The translations under genes were made by a program, and so were the position numbers. Source: Spodoptera frugiperda (taxonomy: Eukaryota; Arthropoda; Insecta; Lepidoptera; Noctuidae). From it: 64,000 nt of DNA. Positions 12,021 to 23,616 of this stretch are shown here, piece after piece. The stretch's first letter is position 1. The number at the start of each line of letters is the position of its first letter. The notes beneath the pieces are model-generated. The model did not search any database and was not told the origin of the DNA. It saw only the letters and a program-made list of their open reading frames with translations. The stretch spans positions 3,228,001 to 3,292,000 of the forward strand of contig NC_064229.1 in NCBI RefSeq assembly GCF_023101765.2, given 5' to 3'.

Positions 12021-12572
12021 TTCGACATACTGACATAAAATTACTCTATGCCATTACTATTTTCCTTATCCTAAACAAACGCACGCAGAGTGAGCAGAAA
12101 GTACAAACGAGATAAATCAACATGTCTGTCTATATACGAGCGTAAAAATGGGAGAGCCAATCAAAAATGTTTATTCGCTTTGATGAACTTTTTGTGCCAT
12201 GTATAATTTTGCTCGTTTAGTTAAAGCCACGTAGTTTGAGCCGAAGGCTTTTTGTGGAAACTCTGTGTGTTGTGGGATTTTCTTTGCTTCGAAATCGAGC
12301 AAATACTGTTTGAAATTTTCGGTTAGGTATTTTTTTTATGAGCATTTAGATTTTCTTTCGTCTTGTGTAAATATGATTTATGCGATATGGTTTGGTTGGG
12401 TTTTGCTGTCGCTGCTGCATCGGGTTTTTAGTTGATTGAGTTGTACCATTTTGTTAATTGATGATTCTATGATTGGTTATGTTTATTTAGTTAATTTTTA
12501 TGTTGGTCTTAATGGTTGACTAAAATTTTACTTTGGCTACTACACGCATGAACTAAGCAAAACTACTTTTTC
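12021..12572. other. No gene seen
   Basis: AT-rich, ending in an A-run that is the tail of the SINE A copy on the right. Confidence 0.4.
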
Positions 12573-12778
12573 TTTAAAAAAAAAAAAACGTTGCCCTCAT
12601 TAGGTTTTTTTCATGTGTCGTAAGTGCATTTACAAACATACAACTTCACACAAACATTACACCCAGACCCAGAACAACAATTTGTAGATCATACAAAGAG
12701 CTGTTCCGTGGGGGGATCGAACCCGCGACACGTTGCAAAGGCAGCCAGTTGCCTAGCCACCGCGCCAACCGTGCAGTC
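12573..12778 (-). mobile_element. SINE A copy, minus strand
   Basis: Intact ends. In minus sense it has the GACTGCACGGTTGGCGCGGT head, box A TGGCGCGGTGG, a box B with one change (GGTTCGATCCC), body, and a long A-tail of about 13 bases (T-run is on the other strand; A-run reads at 12577-12588). Confidence 0.85.
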
Positions 12779-14135
12779 ATATCAAAACAGTAACAGTAAC
12801 TAGACAGGTATTTTTGGTTTTACTTTTACAATATTTTAGAAGTGAAGACTAACCATTTCATAAAACGCTTATAATAATAATTTTCCCCATAGACTTGAAT
12901 GAAACTCACAAGAAAATCTTCACTGACTCACTCAGAACACTAGGTGTCAGTAAGTTAGACATGACTAAAGGGATCCGAGTATACTGGTACGGGCTAACAA
13001 TCTACCATTAAAGTGCACGTTTTGTAGTTTTCACTATTTCTACTGGATCTGTTATATGCTTCGTCCGCAATAAGAATGTTGTTTTCTAGAATTGACACGT
13101 GTATTGCTGAGAGCGTTGTTAAGTTGTTCAAAGTCGATAGTAAATCTTTGAAGTTTTGTTAATAATGGCTAGAGCTAAACTTTTATATGATTGTCAATTA
13201 ATATTCAGGCATTCTAATAATTATTGCCTAACATGAGCTTACTATGAAGCAATATTAAAATATACAAATGGAAATGTACAAATATTATATTGTTACCAAA
13301 TAAAATTATACTTGTTCCCAAACAAGCCCGTGAACAACGAAAACATTTTAGGTAAATTCGAAAAGTAGCAGCCAATACAATTCCAAAACTGGGACAATTC
13401 AACTTTGGGTAGAAACTAAGCGTTTAGGAAACATGCCAAAAGTTTCGCATTTTAGGAACGGAACGAAACGAAATCAAGCGTTGCACAATATGAAAAATGC
13501 CGACACCGAAGACACCAATGGGGGAATTGAATCGGATATCAGTGGAAAATTTCATATTTATGCAAACTATACCGCGTGCACCTCCCGGTCACGATGCCTG
13601 CGATATTGAAAACTTTATGCCTTGAATTGCATATGATGTTAGCTTTACACAGCGAATATATTTGCCCTCTTATTTGTATCGAGTACTCATATGAGATCAA
13701 ATGGAAACAGACTGAGATTATTTTCTCATCCGTGTTCTATCGATACAAGTTACATATCACTTCCACATCTTTCTACGAGTAGGTTTATTTGTTCATATTA
13801 AGTAAATACTATGACGGTTTTAATGATAGTTTATATTATTCAGTGGTATACGTATAAACGCATACATCTACTATTACCTGTGTATGTCTATACTAATTAT
13901 AAACGCCTACTGTTATTACCATGTTATGTCGTCACCAGGTCAAAAAAGATTGAATAAAGAGAGAACGCTGATAATGGTCTCTGTTACTCTACTTTTACGA
14001 AACTTGTTTGAAGAGTATTTGAGATTGACAAATGTATTCTAATTTGTCATCACCACACAGAGAAGAGCCATCACACCTTTAAGTAATTCCTGTCAAATAT
14101 ATCTATTTAATTCTAAGTAGACCTTAAAGAAGGTT
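12779..14135. other. No gene seen
   Basis: No recognised element in about 1.35 kb. Confidence 0.4.
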
Positions 14136-14378
14136 TGCGCATTAATCACCACGCTTGCTTAATGCGGATTGGCGATTACAAACATATACTTAGATTAAAT
14201 TATAAGCTCAGATTTCTTACCGATCTTTTCCTTTGCCGTTTACCAGTGGTGTCTAAATAATCTTAGAAAGCTATATGTAGCTTGGAAAAAGTCACATTGG
14301 TACTTGCCGTTGGTAGGTTTCAAACCCTCGTGCATGAGAAGCAGGCGTCTTAAACCACCGGTGCACCATGACATTTCT
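14136..14378 (-). mobile_element. SINE G copy, minus strand
   Basis: In minus sense it has GGTGCACCGGTGGTTTAAGACG, a body with AAGTACCAATGTGACTTTTT and the GTTTGTAATCGCCAATCCGC segment, ending in AAGCGTGGTGATTA. The block AAGTACCAATGTGACTTTTT is shared with the copy at 16924. Confidence 0.78.
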
Positions 14379-14824
14379 AAGCCAAGCTTATGTATTTCAA
14401 GGATAACAGGTCTTGCGTAGTATTCAATTCCCTCATTAATAGCAGTGTATGCTAACAACGTTTGTGCATTTCTCAGTGCATAGCTAACGCGCGTGCTGTG
14501 CAGAACGTGCACGAATCTATTGCAGAATGTTATCTACGCATAGACTGGCTTTCAGGAATATAGGCGTACTAGGTATTTGGGTCATAAGAATCCAGCTTAA
14601 ATTGTGACAATATACATTTATTTGAGTGTTTTGTATCTCACGTGTTATGTGAAAGTGTTTGCGAATACAAGAAAACTTAATTTAATTTAATTTCGAATTT
14701 TAGAAAATCCTTGAATAGACAAACTTTTATAAAAATAAACCAACTTCTATCATTTGTTAACCAAAATAATTCTTATACCAGACTCAAAAATACCTCATTA
14801 GAGTCAATAATATAATGACATATA
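14379..14824. other. No gene seen
   Basis: AT-rich with no recognised element. The small minus frame at 14240-14512 is a shadow of the adjacent G copy. Confidence 0.4.
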
Positions 14825-14997
14825 TTTTTTTAGAGAGGAAAGTCATCCAATGACTTTTCCCGCCTTGGGCGAGGCTCTCACTGACTAAAAATCACCCCGT
14901 TCCTACCCCTGCTTTGCGAGCCGGAGCCCCAGTAAACCCTCTAGCTAGTCCGCAGACATCAGCCCTGCTGGGCCCCATCTGTGGTGGTCTGATGGCT
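14825..14997 (-). mobile_element. R1 LINE tail (C), minus strand
   Basis: Covers the LINE 3' UTR from CCATCAGACCACCACAGATG through GGGCCCAGCAGGGCTGATG to the GGATGACTTTCC end in minus sense, with an internal gap in the GTCTGACACTCC segment. The CCATCAGACC block places it in the same family as the LINE at 45534-46820. Confidence 0.84.
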
Positions 14998-15502
14998 TTT
15001 AATCTAATATCGTCTACGATTAACTTTAAATAACGTGTTGCAGTCAATACATGTTTCGTCACATAAAAAAGTCCGTCTGATGAGAGCAAACTGAAACATA
15101 TTACAGGCCGTATATAGTAGCCGATGTAATTTTAACGAAAACAAAAAAGTTTTTACAGTCCCGGCTTCTGTAATGGCCGCAGAGTTTACATAATCCTTGT
15201 AAATATTTACAGCCAGTTTGTTTGTCTTGGGTTTTGGCCAAACGATCAACATAATTAGGAATGAAAAAGCGTTTGGAATTTATTTCATTATAATAAAAGA
15301 AATTTTTGTTGGTTAGTGTAGGGATTTGCAAATATGAAGGTCTAATGTTAGTGTAGGTACCTAAATGTTCCTGGAAAATTGTTAGGAGGAAAGAATATTA
15401 GGTACAGAAGTTATCTGACTAAGTCCTTATTTACTTCCAGTTTCTTATTAAGAGACGTCACTCAAACGACTTTTACAGACCAAAAAATATCTTGAATCGT
15501 AA
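14998..15502. other. No gene seen
   Basis: Three overlapping short minus-strand frames occur here (14892-15331), none with recognisable protein content. Otherwise AT-rich. Confidence 0.4.
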
Positions 15503-15760
15503 TAAAAAAAAAAAATCTTTGTATAATCCGATAAACGAGCAGACGGATCACTGATGGTAAGCAATCGTCCCGCCCATGGACACCCGAAACACAGACCCAT
15601 GCCAAAAGCCCATGGAAACCCGAAGCAGTTGTTGGGGAATTGGCGATTGGGAAGATTGGGAAGGAGGTAATTGAGCATCCAGTAACCTCACTCACACAAC
15701 ACAAGCGTTGTTTCAAATGAGACCGACGAGCCGATCGGTGCAAAGTATAGTTCTCCTACA
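15503..15760 (-). mobile_element. Repeat B copy, minus strand
   Basis: A-rich tail at the left (AATAAAAAAAAAAA), then in reverse sense the family blocks as far as CCGATCGGTGC. The segment CCCATGGACACCCGAAACAC is followed by a partial second copy (CCCATGGAAACCCGAAG at 15609-15625), a local duplication. Confidence 0.82.
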
Positions 15761-16113
15761 TTTAACTTTATCTATGGCATAATTAGTACAAAACGGTTAC
15801 AATTAACTAAAACCGCTATCTATCCCTTTCAGCAATAAGACAATTTGTTCTCGATTAGAAAGAGAAAACACGATGTACATATTAAAATTCAAGTCGAAGG
15901 CCAAAAAGCTACTCGCGCAATTTCCTCTTTCTTTTTCTTTTCACGGCGTAATTCGTAATTGGATAAAGTGTAGGTCCCATTTTGGAAGGGCTCAGAAAGG
16001 TTAATACTTGAAAATACAAATTGAGTATATTGAGGAAAGTTCATGGTGGAAATACTATTACAATATGTGACTAGGTAGATCTTTTAGTGGATGTAGCTTC
16101 ACCTGCGGTTGTA

Positions 16114-16355
16114 TTTTTAACTGACTTCAAAAACAAGCAGTGTACGTATGTATGATTGACTTATGGAATTAACATTATGGAATGCAAATAAATATATGAA
16201 TATGATTGACTTTATGTTTGTGCGCGATTATCTCGCGTTTGTCTAAATCGATTTTTATGCGATTTTCAGTATAGTATTTTTCTGATTTAAAAGAAGATAT
16301 TAGTATATTACCTGACCGATTTAATAGACTTAAAAAAATGGAGGACCCCCTCTTA
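16114..16355 (+). repeat. Repeat J (ACTTCAAAAA family)
   Basis: Starts ACTGACTTCAAAAACAAG and contains ATCGATTTTTATGCGATTTT, TAGTATTTTTCTGATTT and a TTACCTGACCGATTTAATAG stretch. It shares the ordered blocks GACTTCAAAAA, CGATTTTGAT and TAGTATTTTT with the copies at 19243 and 39336. A widespread lepidopteran repeat of uncertain class. Confidence 0.6.
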
Positions 16356-16923
16356 AATTTTGAAGATGTATCCCTTTAAAAAAAAAGGTTTTATTAATTA
16401 AGGTAAGTAGGTGATTCAGTTTGGTGAATAATGGGTAGTGAATGAGATTTTATATATATTGTGTTTTATGTGTTTTGTTTGGCATTTTAACTTTAAAACG
16501 CAGCAATTGTATGGCTAGAAAATTTGAGTGGAGTATCGCATTTGTAACAATCATTCTTCTTAATTGTGCAAATTGCAATACATAGCAAAATATATTTATA
16601 GAATAGTGACTGCAAATAATTTAAACTATATGAAACTATAATACGACTTATGTAGATATATAAACAGACAAAATAAATAAATGCCATTAATATTAAAGGT
16701 CAAGTATGGAAGATATTGATGCCCTTATATTGGGGAGATATTATTATTTTTGGGAAAGGAGGTATTTTCGTTTGGCTTATTGGGGTATTTCGTTTGCAGT
16801 CCACTAGAAGATACCATGTACAAATATTAGAAATATATTTATTATATCTTATGGTGGCTTATTCCCTGATAAAATGAAAAAAATATAAGTTCTCTTATAA
16901 TTATATTAAAGAAAATATTTAAG
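16356..16923. other. No gene seen
   Basis: AT-rich without a recognised element. Confidence 0.4.
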
Positions 16924-17130
16924 GTTGTGGTGGCCAAAGGTTTAAGACGTCCGCTTCTGATGAATTAAGGTGCGGATTCGAAACTTAACGACGGCAAGTA
17001 CCAATGTGACTTTTTCCGAGTTAAAACTATTTTTTAAGATTACTTAGACACTACTGACAAACGATGAAGAAAAACACCGTGAGAGAAGAGGCCTTTGGTC
17101 AGCAGTGGCCACTGATAGGCTGTTGATGTG
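16924..17130 (+). mobile_element. SINE G copy
   Basis: GTTGTGGTGGCCAAAGGTTT head (tRNA-like box A region), degraded box B (GGATTCGAAAC), the AAGTACCAATGTGACTTTTT body block, then GAGGCCTTTGGTCAGCAGTG and GGCTGTTGATG as tail. The tail corresponds to an RTE-like LINE C-terminus and 3' end. Confidence 0.78.
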
Positions 17131-17315
17131 TAAGGATTTAAGTTCTATGAGATAGAAAACGTATTACAATAAAATAAATGATTAATTGACGGTTTCTATA
17201 GTGGACGTATGACTAAACTGACAAATTCTATTTAGAACTCAAAGAGCTAAATCGTTAGGAAAACACCGTTAGTATTCTAAGAAAATAGTCATAGACCAAG
17301 TTAGATTAGATTTAG

Positions 17316-17357
17316 ATATCAGCCATGATCGTCCCATTGCAGGACAAAGGCCTCTTA
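17316..17357 (-). repeat. RTE-like LINE tail fragment (F)
   Basis: ATCAGCCATGATCGTCCCAT then GCAGGACAAAGGCCTC. It is the reverse complement of the coding end at 47811-47852 (GAGGCCTTTGCCCTGCAGTG...CACGGCTGA). Confidence 0.72.
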
Positions 17358-17884
17358 ATATAATAACTCTAGATCAATTTAATATAATATTTATTTTATC
17401 TTATGTACGCTAAATACATAAATGATTTTGGGCAAAATATTTCTTCTTCCTGTTATACTTAAGTTTACATTGTTGTCTTAACAAACTAACTTTGGAGCCA
17501 CTGAAAATTATTACCAAAGAATCCTGTCAAAATCAAATAATATTGTAATATATAACTTAAGGTAATGTAAATAAGAACGATTTTGCGATTCAACTTCGAC
17601 TTTCGAGTTAAAAAAGTTACAATAAATTATGTCTATTGTATATATTTTTTTCTTTTTCTATTGTATAACTTTTAAACAAGGTTTTTTCTCTTTAATGTCC
17701 TTTGAATACTTTTAAAGATGTTAGAAGTAATATAACAATATAACAATAGATTTAAGTTTTGAAAGAAAAAATATTTTTGACCTATCTTGTACCAATCAGT
17801 AGGCAGACTGTACGAATTTATTTTATACAATATTAAGTTCTCTTATAGTTACATAGATATAAAACCTAAAACAGTTGGGGTAGC
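17358..17884. other. No gene seen
   Basis: AT-rich; poly-T and poly-A runs only. Confidence 0.4.
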
Positions 17885-18196
17885 TTTTTTTTTAAGAGGG
17901 GAAAATCATCCAATGACTTCTCCCGCCCTGGGCGAGGCAAGAGAGAGTGCCAGACTCTTACTGACTAAAAGCCACCACGTTCCTACTTCTGCTTTAAGCC
18001 GAAACCCCGGTGAACCCGCCAGGTAGGGCAATTATATTAGGACCCGTTGCCCCTTACGGGTGCTAAGAATGGCCACTGGGGTAGCTTTAGTGAGGTAAAA
18101 ATCCCACACTCCCTAGTCTTTTATCCCCACAATACATTGAAGGTAGCTCCGGATCAGGCATCAGCCCCGCTGCGCCCTATCTGTGATTGTCTGGCT
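17885..18196 (-). mobile_element. R1 LINE tail (C) with an internal extra segment
   Basis: Minus-strand C copy starting from its T-run at 17885 and ending at the CAGACAATCACAGATAGGGC block (minus sense). The family sequence is interrupted between GCCAGGTAG and CTCCGGATCAGG by a 120-bp segment described separately. Confidence 0.82.
18027..18146. repeat. 120-bp extra segment flanked by AGGTAG
   Basis: Absent from the other C copies. AGGTAG occurs at 18021-18026 and again at 18141-18146, consistent with a 6-bp target duplication or a slippage event. It includes GCCCCTTACGGGTGC, which can fold. Identity unknown. Confidence 0.5.
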
Positions 18197-18214
18197 CTTT
18201 AACTGGTAACGCCA

Positions 18215-18265
18215 CTTGTGTCTCGGTTGTACTCCAACTGCTTGTTTACCGGCCCATTCCATAAA
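18215..18265 (+). repeat. Repeat B 3' end fragment
   Basis: CTGCTTGTTTACCGGCCCAT followed by TCCATAAAGAAC matches the last 45 bp or so of B (GCTCGTTTACCGGCTTATAC, CATAAAAAA). Confidence 0.5.
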
Positions 18266-19242
18266 GAACTCCACTATAGAAGCACGCTAAATATTTTTGT
18301 GAGCAAACTATATTGAATCCCCATTAACTGATTGCAATTTTATTTGCAAGCAGAGTGCATTCATGTAGACTTCAATGAGTGCATACAATAAACTTCGGGA
18401 TAGCTACATCGACTTCCGTCATGTTCAGTTTTAAAATTCATAAAATTAATCTTCGAATCGGAAACCTGATTGGCATGGTGACTGAGCAATTGACTGACTG
18501 ACTGACCCTGGAATTAATGGGCTTTGGCTCAAAAAACATTGTAAAACCTCAAAAAACATTGTTTAATAGTTTAGTACTTTTTTTGGCTTTAGTTTTTTTT
18601 ACATTAATAGATTTTTTGATCGTCTAAATGATAGATTTGTAAGATTTTGTCAATATTACCTATGTGTGTAATGTTATGTGTGCATGTTAGATTCACATCT
18701 AGTAGATGTCAATCAGATAGTTTATGATGTATTTTATTTTTCTTTTCTATGTGTGTGTAATTATGCATCAGTTTTGTAAATTACAATAAAAAAAAATCTA
18801 TAATTAGTTTTAATACGATAAAATTCATTCATGGGTAGTCATAGAGTGGTATCTTAATCCTATTGAGAAGTGTTCTCAACATGCTCTCATTAATGGTCCT
18901 TTACCTTATTTCTCAGAAACCATTTTTTAACAAGATAACATCTAATAAAGAACATGGTTTATTTTTAAAAAAAGAGTAAGATAAAACAAAATAATATCGG
19001 AAAATCTCATTCCATTAAAAATATTTAACTGGAGTGCGTAAGTACTACTCGAAGATAAAAATCGGTTGCTTTTCCTTCTCAAGAATATTTAAGATACTTA
19101 AAAAAAGGGTTCCCTTAAAATACTTCAGTGAAAAATGTTTAATTAAACATTGCTTAGACTGTTAATTTGAAAAATAATAGGCACTTAATATAATAATGAT
19201 TCCGAAAAGATTTTCGGAAAATGTTCAAAATATTTGGTAGCT
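18266..19242. other. No gene seen; small tandem tracts
   Basis: AT-rich. Contains a TGAC tetranucleotide run (18490-18505) and the tandem pair annotated at 18528-18562. Confidence 0.4.
18528..18562. repeat. Tandem duplication, 20-bp unit
   Basis: CTCAAAAAACATTGT occurs at 18528-18542 and again at 18548-18562, separated by AAAAC. Confidence 0.75.
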
Positions 19243-19415
19243 TTAACAGACTTCAAAAAGAAGTTTCGGTAATCTTGCGTGTTTGAACCGATTTTGATTC
19301 GGTTTGCATAGTATTTTTTAATTTTTTTACAGCATAGTATTTTTAGACGGTTTTAGGGATATTTATTACCCGACCTAAAAAATTAAGGCGGTATAGAAAA
19401 TTGAAGGCGGTTCCT
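19243..19415 (+). repeat. Repeat J copy
   Basis: AACAGACTTCAAAAAGAAG, CCGATTTTGATTCGGTTTGC, CATAGTATTTTT (present twice) and TTATTACCCGACCTAAAAA. Compare 16114 and 39336. Confidence 0.6.
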
Positions 19416-20057
19416 TTTATTAAACTTTCAACTTTTCAACTTACAAATTATTAACAAAAAGAACATTTGGAACATTTGTAACTTACAAATTTGGAACATT
19501 TGGAACAAAAAGTACAATATAACATTGCATAACCTGTGATATATTCTGCAGTAATAATCTATACAACGTATATCATGTACCAAATTAAAACCTAAAATAA
19601 AATCAACCTTTTCACGTTACCTAAACTAAAAGACATACCATTACATTACTTTATTAAATTTGAAAAAGTAAACCCAATACGCATTCGTACCGGGTCGCAA
19701 AATAAGATTACGTGTAATGAAGGAAAAAGAAAATAAACAACGAAATACTGACCGTCGCTACTAACTTGATTTGTCCATTAGTAAAGGACACGAGATTTTG
19801 AGACCTTAGTTCTAACATCACACTTATGGTAGATAGAAAATGATAACTTAAGTTACCAGTTTTTTGTTTAATACTAAAAAACCGGTCTATTGACAAAAAA
19901 TCGGTTATGAGTACAGTCCACGTCAAAAATCGACTATTACATTTAGATTTTGAAATTCGCTGTACACCGTATTAAACCTAAATCACTCAACAGAACAAGC
20001 GCCAGAAATAAATGAATGTGGTCATCCATTTTTGATGCACTTTTTTGTGGAATAGGA
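19416..20057. other. No gene seen; short internal repeats
   Basis: Around 19430-19510 the blocks AACTTACAAAT and GGAACATTTGGAAC recur, a small degenerate tandem array. The rest is AT-rich. Confidence 0.4.
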
Positions 20058-20089
20058 GGCAAATGAGCAGTACAGTCTGCTCATTTGCC
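20058..20089. other. Perfect 13-bp hairpin
   Basis: GGCAAATGAGCAG and CTGCTCATTTGCC are exact inverted repeats around a 6-base loop (TACAGT). GGCAAATGAGCAG resembles the GGTAAACGAGCAGACGG end of repeat B and may derive from that type of tail. Confidence 0.7.
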
Positions 20090-20169
20090 AGAATGATAAT
20101 GATTTATAAAAGATGAAAACACGAATAACATCAGTGACTAGATTCCTCGCTATTGTTGTAAAAAAGTGA

Positions 20170-20245
20170 TTTGTGTTAGGAGATGAGTCGATAGCTACAA
20201 TATTTGCCCAATTTCAGACTCCGTGTTATTATTGAGAATTTTTAT
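20170..20245 (-). repeat. SINE D remnant, minus strand
   Basis: TTGTGTTAGGAGATGAG and TTTCAGACTCCGTGTTATTA with GAGAATTTTT match the middle of D (compare 36640-36700), strongly decayed. Confidence 0.5.
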
Positions 20246-20861
20246 AAATCGACAAACACTCAATAAAATTGTTACGTACCATGAAATTAAGCCCGGTAGT
20301 CGCACTTCCGACAATTTGTCCAAAAAGGAAGCTGCTATGGAAAATTATCGACACCCAATTATTAAATTGACGTTGACGCTTTCAACAACAATGTCAACAT
20401 AATAATTAAAACTACAGTAATTAATAAATTAACAATTAATTTTCTCTTTTGTGTAACATTTTCAATATGAGCTACCAGATAGAGTACACTCGAAAATCAA
20501 GATCAGAAGTGATCGTGAAAAATTCAGTTTAAAAAAAACATTGGCCCCACGAAATTGTCCTTTGTGAAATTAAGTCTTTTGTTTATTTTGTCCGTCGGTA
20601 TAATGAACTATGAAAAATTAATCCCTTGTCAACACTCTGCCCCGTTATTAAAGCAAAAAATATTCATGAAATTATTTATGGGTTGAGCTGAATTGTTTGA
20701 TGAAGATTTTTTTAGTAGTCTTGTCTGGTGTTTGTAGATGTTTTTTTTTCTTTATTACTTAATACAGATGTTATACAATTTAATAGATTTTTAAGACGGG
20801 GTATAAAAAATAAAAATGTATTTATTTCGTCTAAAAGATAATGATAAAGTATTCACAAATA

Positions 20862-21085
20862 GTTTTTTTTTTATTTTGTCGTATAAGAAAACAATACTTA
20901 GATAAAACGATTCAAAGTATAGAAGTGGGAGTTAGCTACGTCATTTCCACGTGTAAAACGTACCTAGGAGTGACACGATATTTCAAATCAATATATCGCC
21001 GAAAGTATTTGTTTCCGTAATAAAATAAAAAATACTTGTCTAATATTTTACAAAAATCTACAAGACGGACATTAAAATAAAAATG
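20862..21085 (+). repeat. Repeat N copy (unclassified)
   Basis: Shares ordered blocks with 26372-26612 (opposite strand): ACAATACTTAGATAAAACGA, ACGTCATTTC, ATATTTCAAATCAA, AGTATTTGTTTCC, AATAAAAAATAC, GTCTAATATT and ACATTAAAATAAAAAT. No ORF. Class unknown. Confidence 0.7.
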
Positions 21086-21566
21086 AGTCTCAAGAATTCA
21101 TACAAGTTGAATCTAAGTCTAGAAAAACGAAAAGCAAAAATAAAAATGTAGTATATTAAGTAACAATGTTTTGACTGAGACATTTCAAAATCTTTCTGGT
21201 TCAAACTGGGAGTCAAACCACAATTCTCTCTCGGCGTTCTCTTGGGAATCTTAGGACTGACATTTCAGACTAAATCCAAATTCAGTGTACGTAATTCAGA
21301 CCACAGGTATACTCGATGTCACTGTCTGCTTGTCTTACAAAATACAAGAAACAAAATTACATAACTTAAACACGTTAAAGGTCAAAACACACATACGCGA
21401 GCACGGCTTCAACCCAGCAATCAAGTTGCCATTTAAATTTGAACTTTAAATTGTAAGTCGTATTATATAATTTATAACGTCAATACAAAAATTTGAAGGC
21501 GGGTGGCCAGCGCGCGATCCACTTGAATTGTAATTGACGTGTCCGCGCGTTGTGAATGCCTCGACA
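21086..21566. other. No gene seen
   Basis: No recognised element. A GC-richer patch at 21500-21560 has CpG-containing blocks but no defined motif. Confidence 0.4.
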
Positions 21567-22038
21567 CAGATGGGCCGGCTCCCCGGGAGTGATACTACGG
21601 CCTCATAGGACGTGAATCAAAGCTTGTGTCGTGTTAGTGAGGTTACCGAAAGGATTTTTGACTGCGCGGTTGGCGCGATGGCTGGGTAACCGGCTGCCGC
21701 GCAACGTGTAGCGGGTTCGATTCCCGCACGGACCAACTCTTTGTGTGATCCACAAATTGTTGTTTCGGGTCTGGGTGTCATGTGTATGTATTGTGAACAG
21801 GAGAAAATCCTAGTGTGGGGCAACGATTTTTAAAAAACAAAGAACCGGAAGCCCAATTACTACCTTCCTAGTCTTCCGAATCCCCGATTCCCTAAACACC
21901 CTTAAATTTCTAACCACCAAAAGAGCGGCAACGCACTTGTAACGCCTCTGGTGTTTTGGGTTTCCATGGGCGGCGGCGATAACTTATCTACCATCTGGTG
22001 GTCAGTCGGCTCGTTTACCGGCTTATACCATAAAAAAA
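21567..22038 (+). mobile_element. Repeat B split by a SINE A insertion
   Basis: B sequence runs from GATGGGCCGGCTCC to GGTTACCGAA (21641-21650), breaks, and resumes at ACCGGAAGCCCAATTAC (21843) to the TATACCATAAAAAAATG end. The 5' terminus GTGTGGGAGAGCC is missing. SINE A (21660-21841) sits in the gap in the same orientation. Confidence 0.87.
21660..21841 (+). mobile_element. SINE A copy nested in B, best-preserved boxes
   Basis: Box A TGGCGCGATGG is at 21671-21681 and perfect box B GGTTCGATTCC at 21714-21724, a tRNA-like spacing suitable for internal Pol III transcription. The 3' part has a small deletion before GAACAGGAGAAAATCC. The A-tail is TTTTTAAAAAACAAAG. Flanks ACCGAAAGG and ACCGGAAGC suggest an imperfect short target duplication. 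Confidence 0.9.
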
Positions 22039-22570
22039 TGTAATAGGGGGTGATCCTTTTGCCAGATATGTATTGTGATATTAAATCTCATCAATACCTA
22101 AAATCCCTAATATTCGGCAGTTACACTGACCACGATTCAACTTAAAGATCCTATGATTAATAGTACCAATATTTTTCAAATAATCCATTTTAAGTAACAT
22201 TCAATAACAGACTGTTTGTCAAAAGATATGAAAGGATTTTTACTAAGAAAAATCTAAATCACTTTTGATATTTTAAGAAATATAGGTGAGTGCTTTTATT
22301 ATGAAAGATTTTACTTCGCATAATACTTACGTACCGACATTATTACTGCTTTCGACGAATGAAAGAAAAACATAGGCTATATCGATTGAATTATTATTCT
22401 CTCTATAAAGGTTATTTGCTTCAGGCGAGAGGTAGAAACTGAATGATTTGAACTCTGAACTTTGAAGCCTACGAACAACAAACGCTTTTATTATTTCAGT
22501 TGGTTTCATAAAATTATTTAGGTGCTGTGTAATTATTTACATAAATTATATTCTATTTGACTTATTATGA
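22039..22570. other. No gene seen
   Basis: AT-rich, no recognised element. Confidence 0.4.
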
Positions 22571-22757
22571 TTACTGCACGGTTGGGCAACCGGCTGTCGC
22601 GAGACGTTTAGCGGGTTTGATTCTCTCATAGAGCAATTTTTTGTGTGATTCCCAAATTTTGTTTCCGGGTCTGTGTCATTTGTGTATGTGAACTTGTGTG
22701 TTTCTAAACCATCCACGACACAGAAGAAAATGTAGGTGTGGGGAAACAATAAAAAGT
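22571..22757 (+). mobile_element. SINE A copy with box A deletion
   Basis: CTGCACGGTTGGGCAACCGG lacks the roughly 10 bases that hold box A in other copies. The box B region is GGTTTGATTCT. Such a copy is unlikely to be transcribed from its own promoter. Confidence 0.85.
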
Positions 22758-23062
22758 ATTTAATCAGCCACGTGTTACGTTATACGTACGTTTTATAACT
22801 GAAACCAATTGATGATTTGTTTAAAAGATAACTTATTTGAAAATTTATATTAAATATATCATCCGTAGAGTACCATACGTGAAAATACCATAAACCAGTA
22901 AATACCATACATGGAAATGCCGGCCTCATCTAGCTATTTGAAATATTGACGTGTAAAAGTGTTATTTTATAATCTATTTACAGAAATAAATATCATTTAT
23001 CATTTATAATAAAATCTCACACAATCTAACCTTCGAAAAATTCCACAACAATATATTATAAC
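22758..23062. other. No gene seen
   Basis: AT-rich. AATACCAT recurs several times around 22870-22920. Confidence 0.4.
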
Positions 23063-23238
23063 GATAGCTTGATCCAGCGGCTTCGCCCGCGTTACCGTGG
23101 GATAGAAAATAGCCTATGTGTTATTCCAAACCATAATCTATCCCTATTCCAAATTTCTTCCCGCTACCTTCAGGAGTTTTTGTGTAAAAGAGTAATAAAC
23201 ATCCAAACTCACAAACTTTCGCATTTATAATATTAGTA
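23063..23238 (-). mobile_element. Repeat I (Helitron-like), minus strand
   Basis: In minus sense it begins TACTAATATTATAAATGCG and ends GGCGAAGCCGCTGGATCAAG then CTATC. The GCGGCTTCGCCCGCG patch is the 3' subterminal motif of lepidopteran Helitron-like repeats. The CTAGT end is mutated here. Confidence 0.6.
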
Positions 23239-23616
23239 GAATTTTACACAATTCAAATTCCAATTAAGTATTATCGAGGTAAAAGCTTTAAACATTTTGT
23301 TACACAAAAAGAACATTCCAGACAGCGTTCATTATTTTCTTTGTTTAACTAATAATATTAAAAAGTACTTTGAAACCTTTAGATGCCCTAGGGATAAATT
23401 TAGTACTTGTTTCTTGAAAAATTGGGTCAAGCTTCAATCTAATAATTCTTATAAAGCTATTTCATTATTCAGTGGAATTTTATAATGTTTTGTAGTCTTT
23501 TAAACTAGTCTAAAAACATTAATGTACATAAAAGGAATGCTTATAACTATTACTTAAAATATTTTTTTTACACGTGGGCGTAAATTTAATTATACTGTTA
23601 GATTTTCTTTATTTTC
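23239..23616. other. No gene seen
   Basis: AT-rich; a small open frame at 23297-23485 has no recognisable content. Confidence 0.4.

Noticed and set aside
21671..21724. Candidate tRNA gene (box A and box B present)
   Set aside because: Cloverleaf arms are not maintained and the unit continues into a repeated 190-bp SINE body present 13 times.
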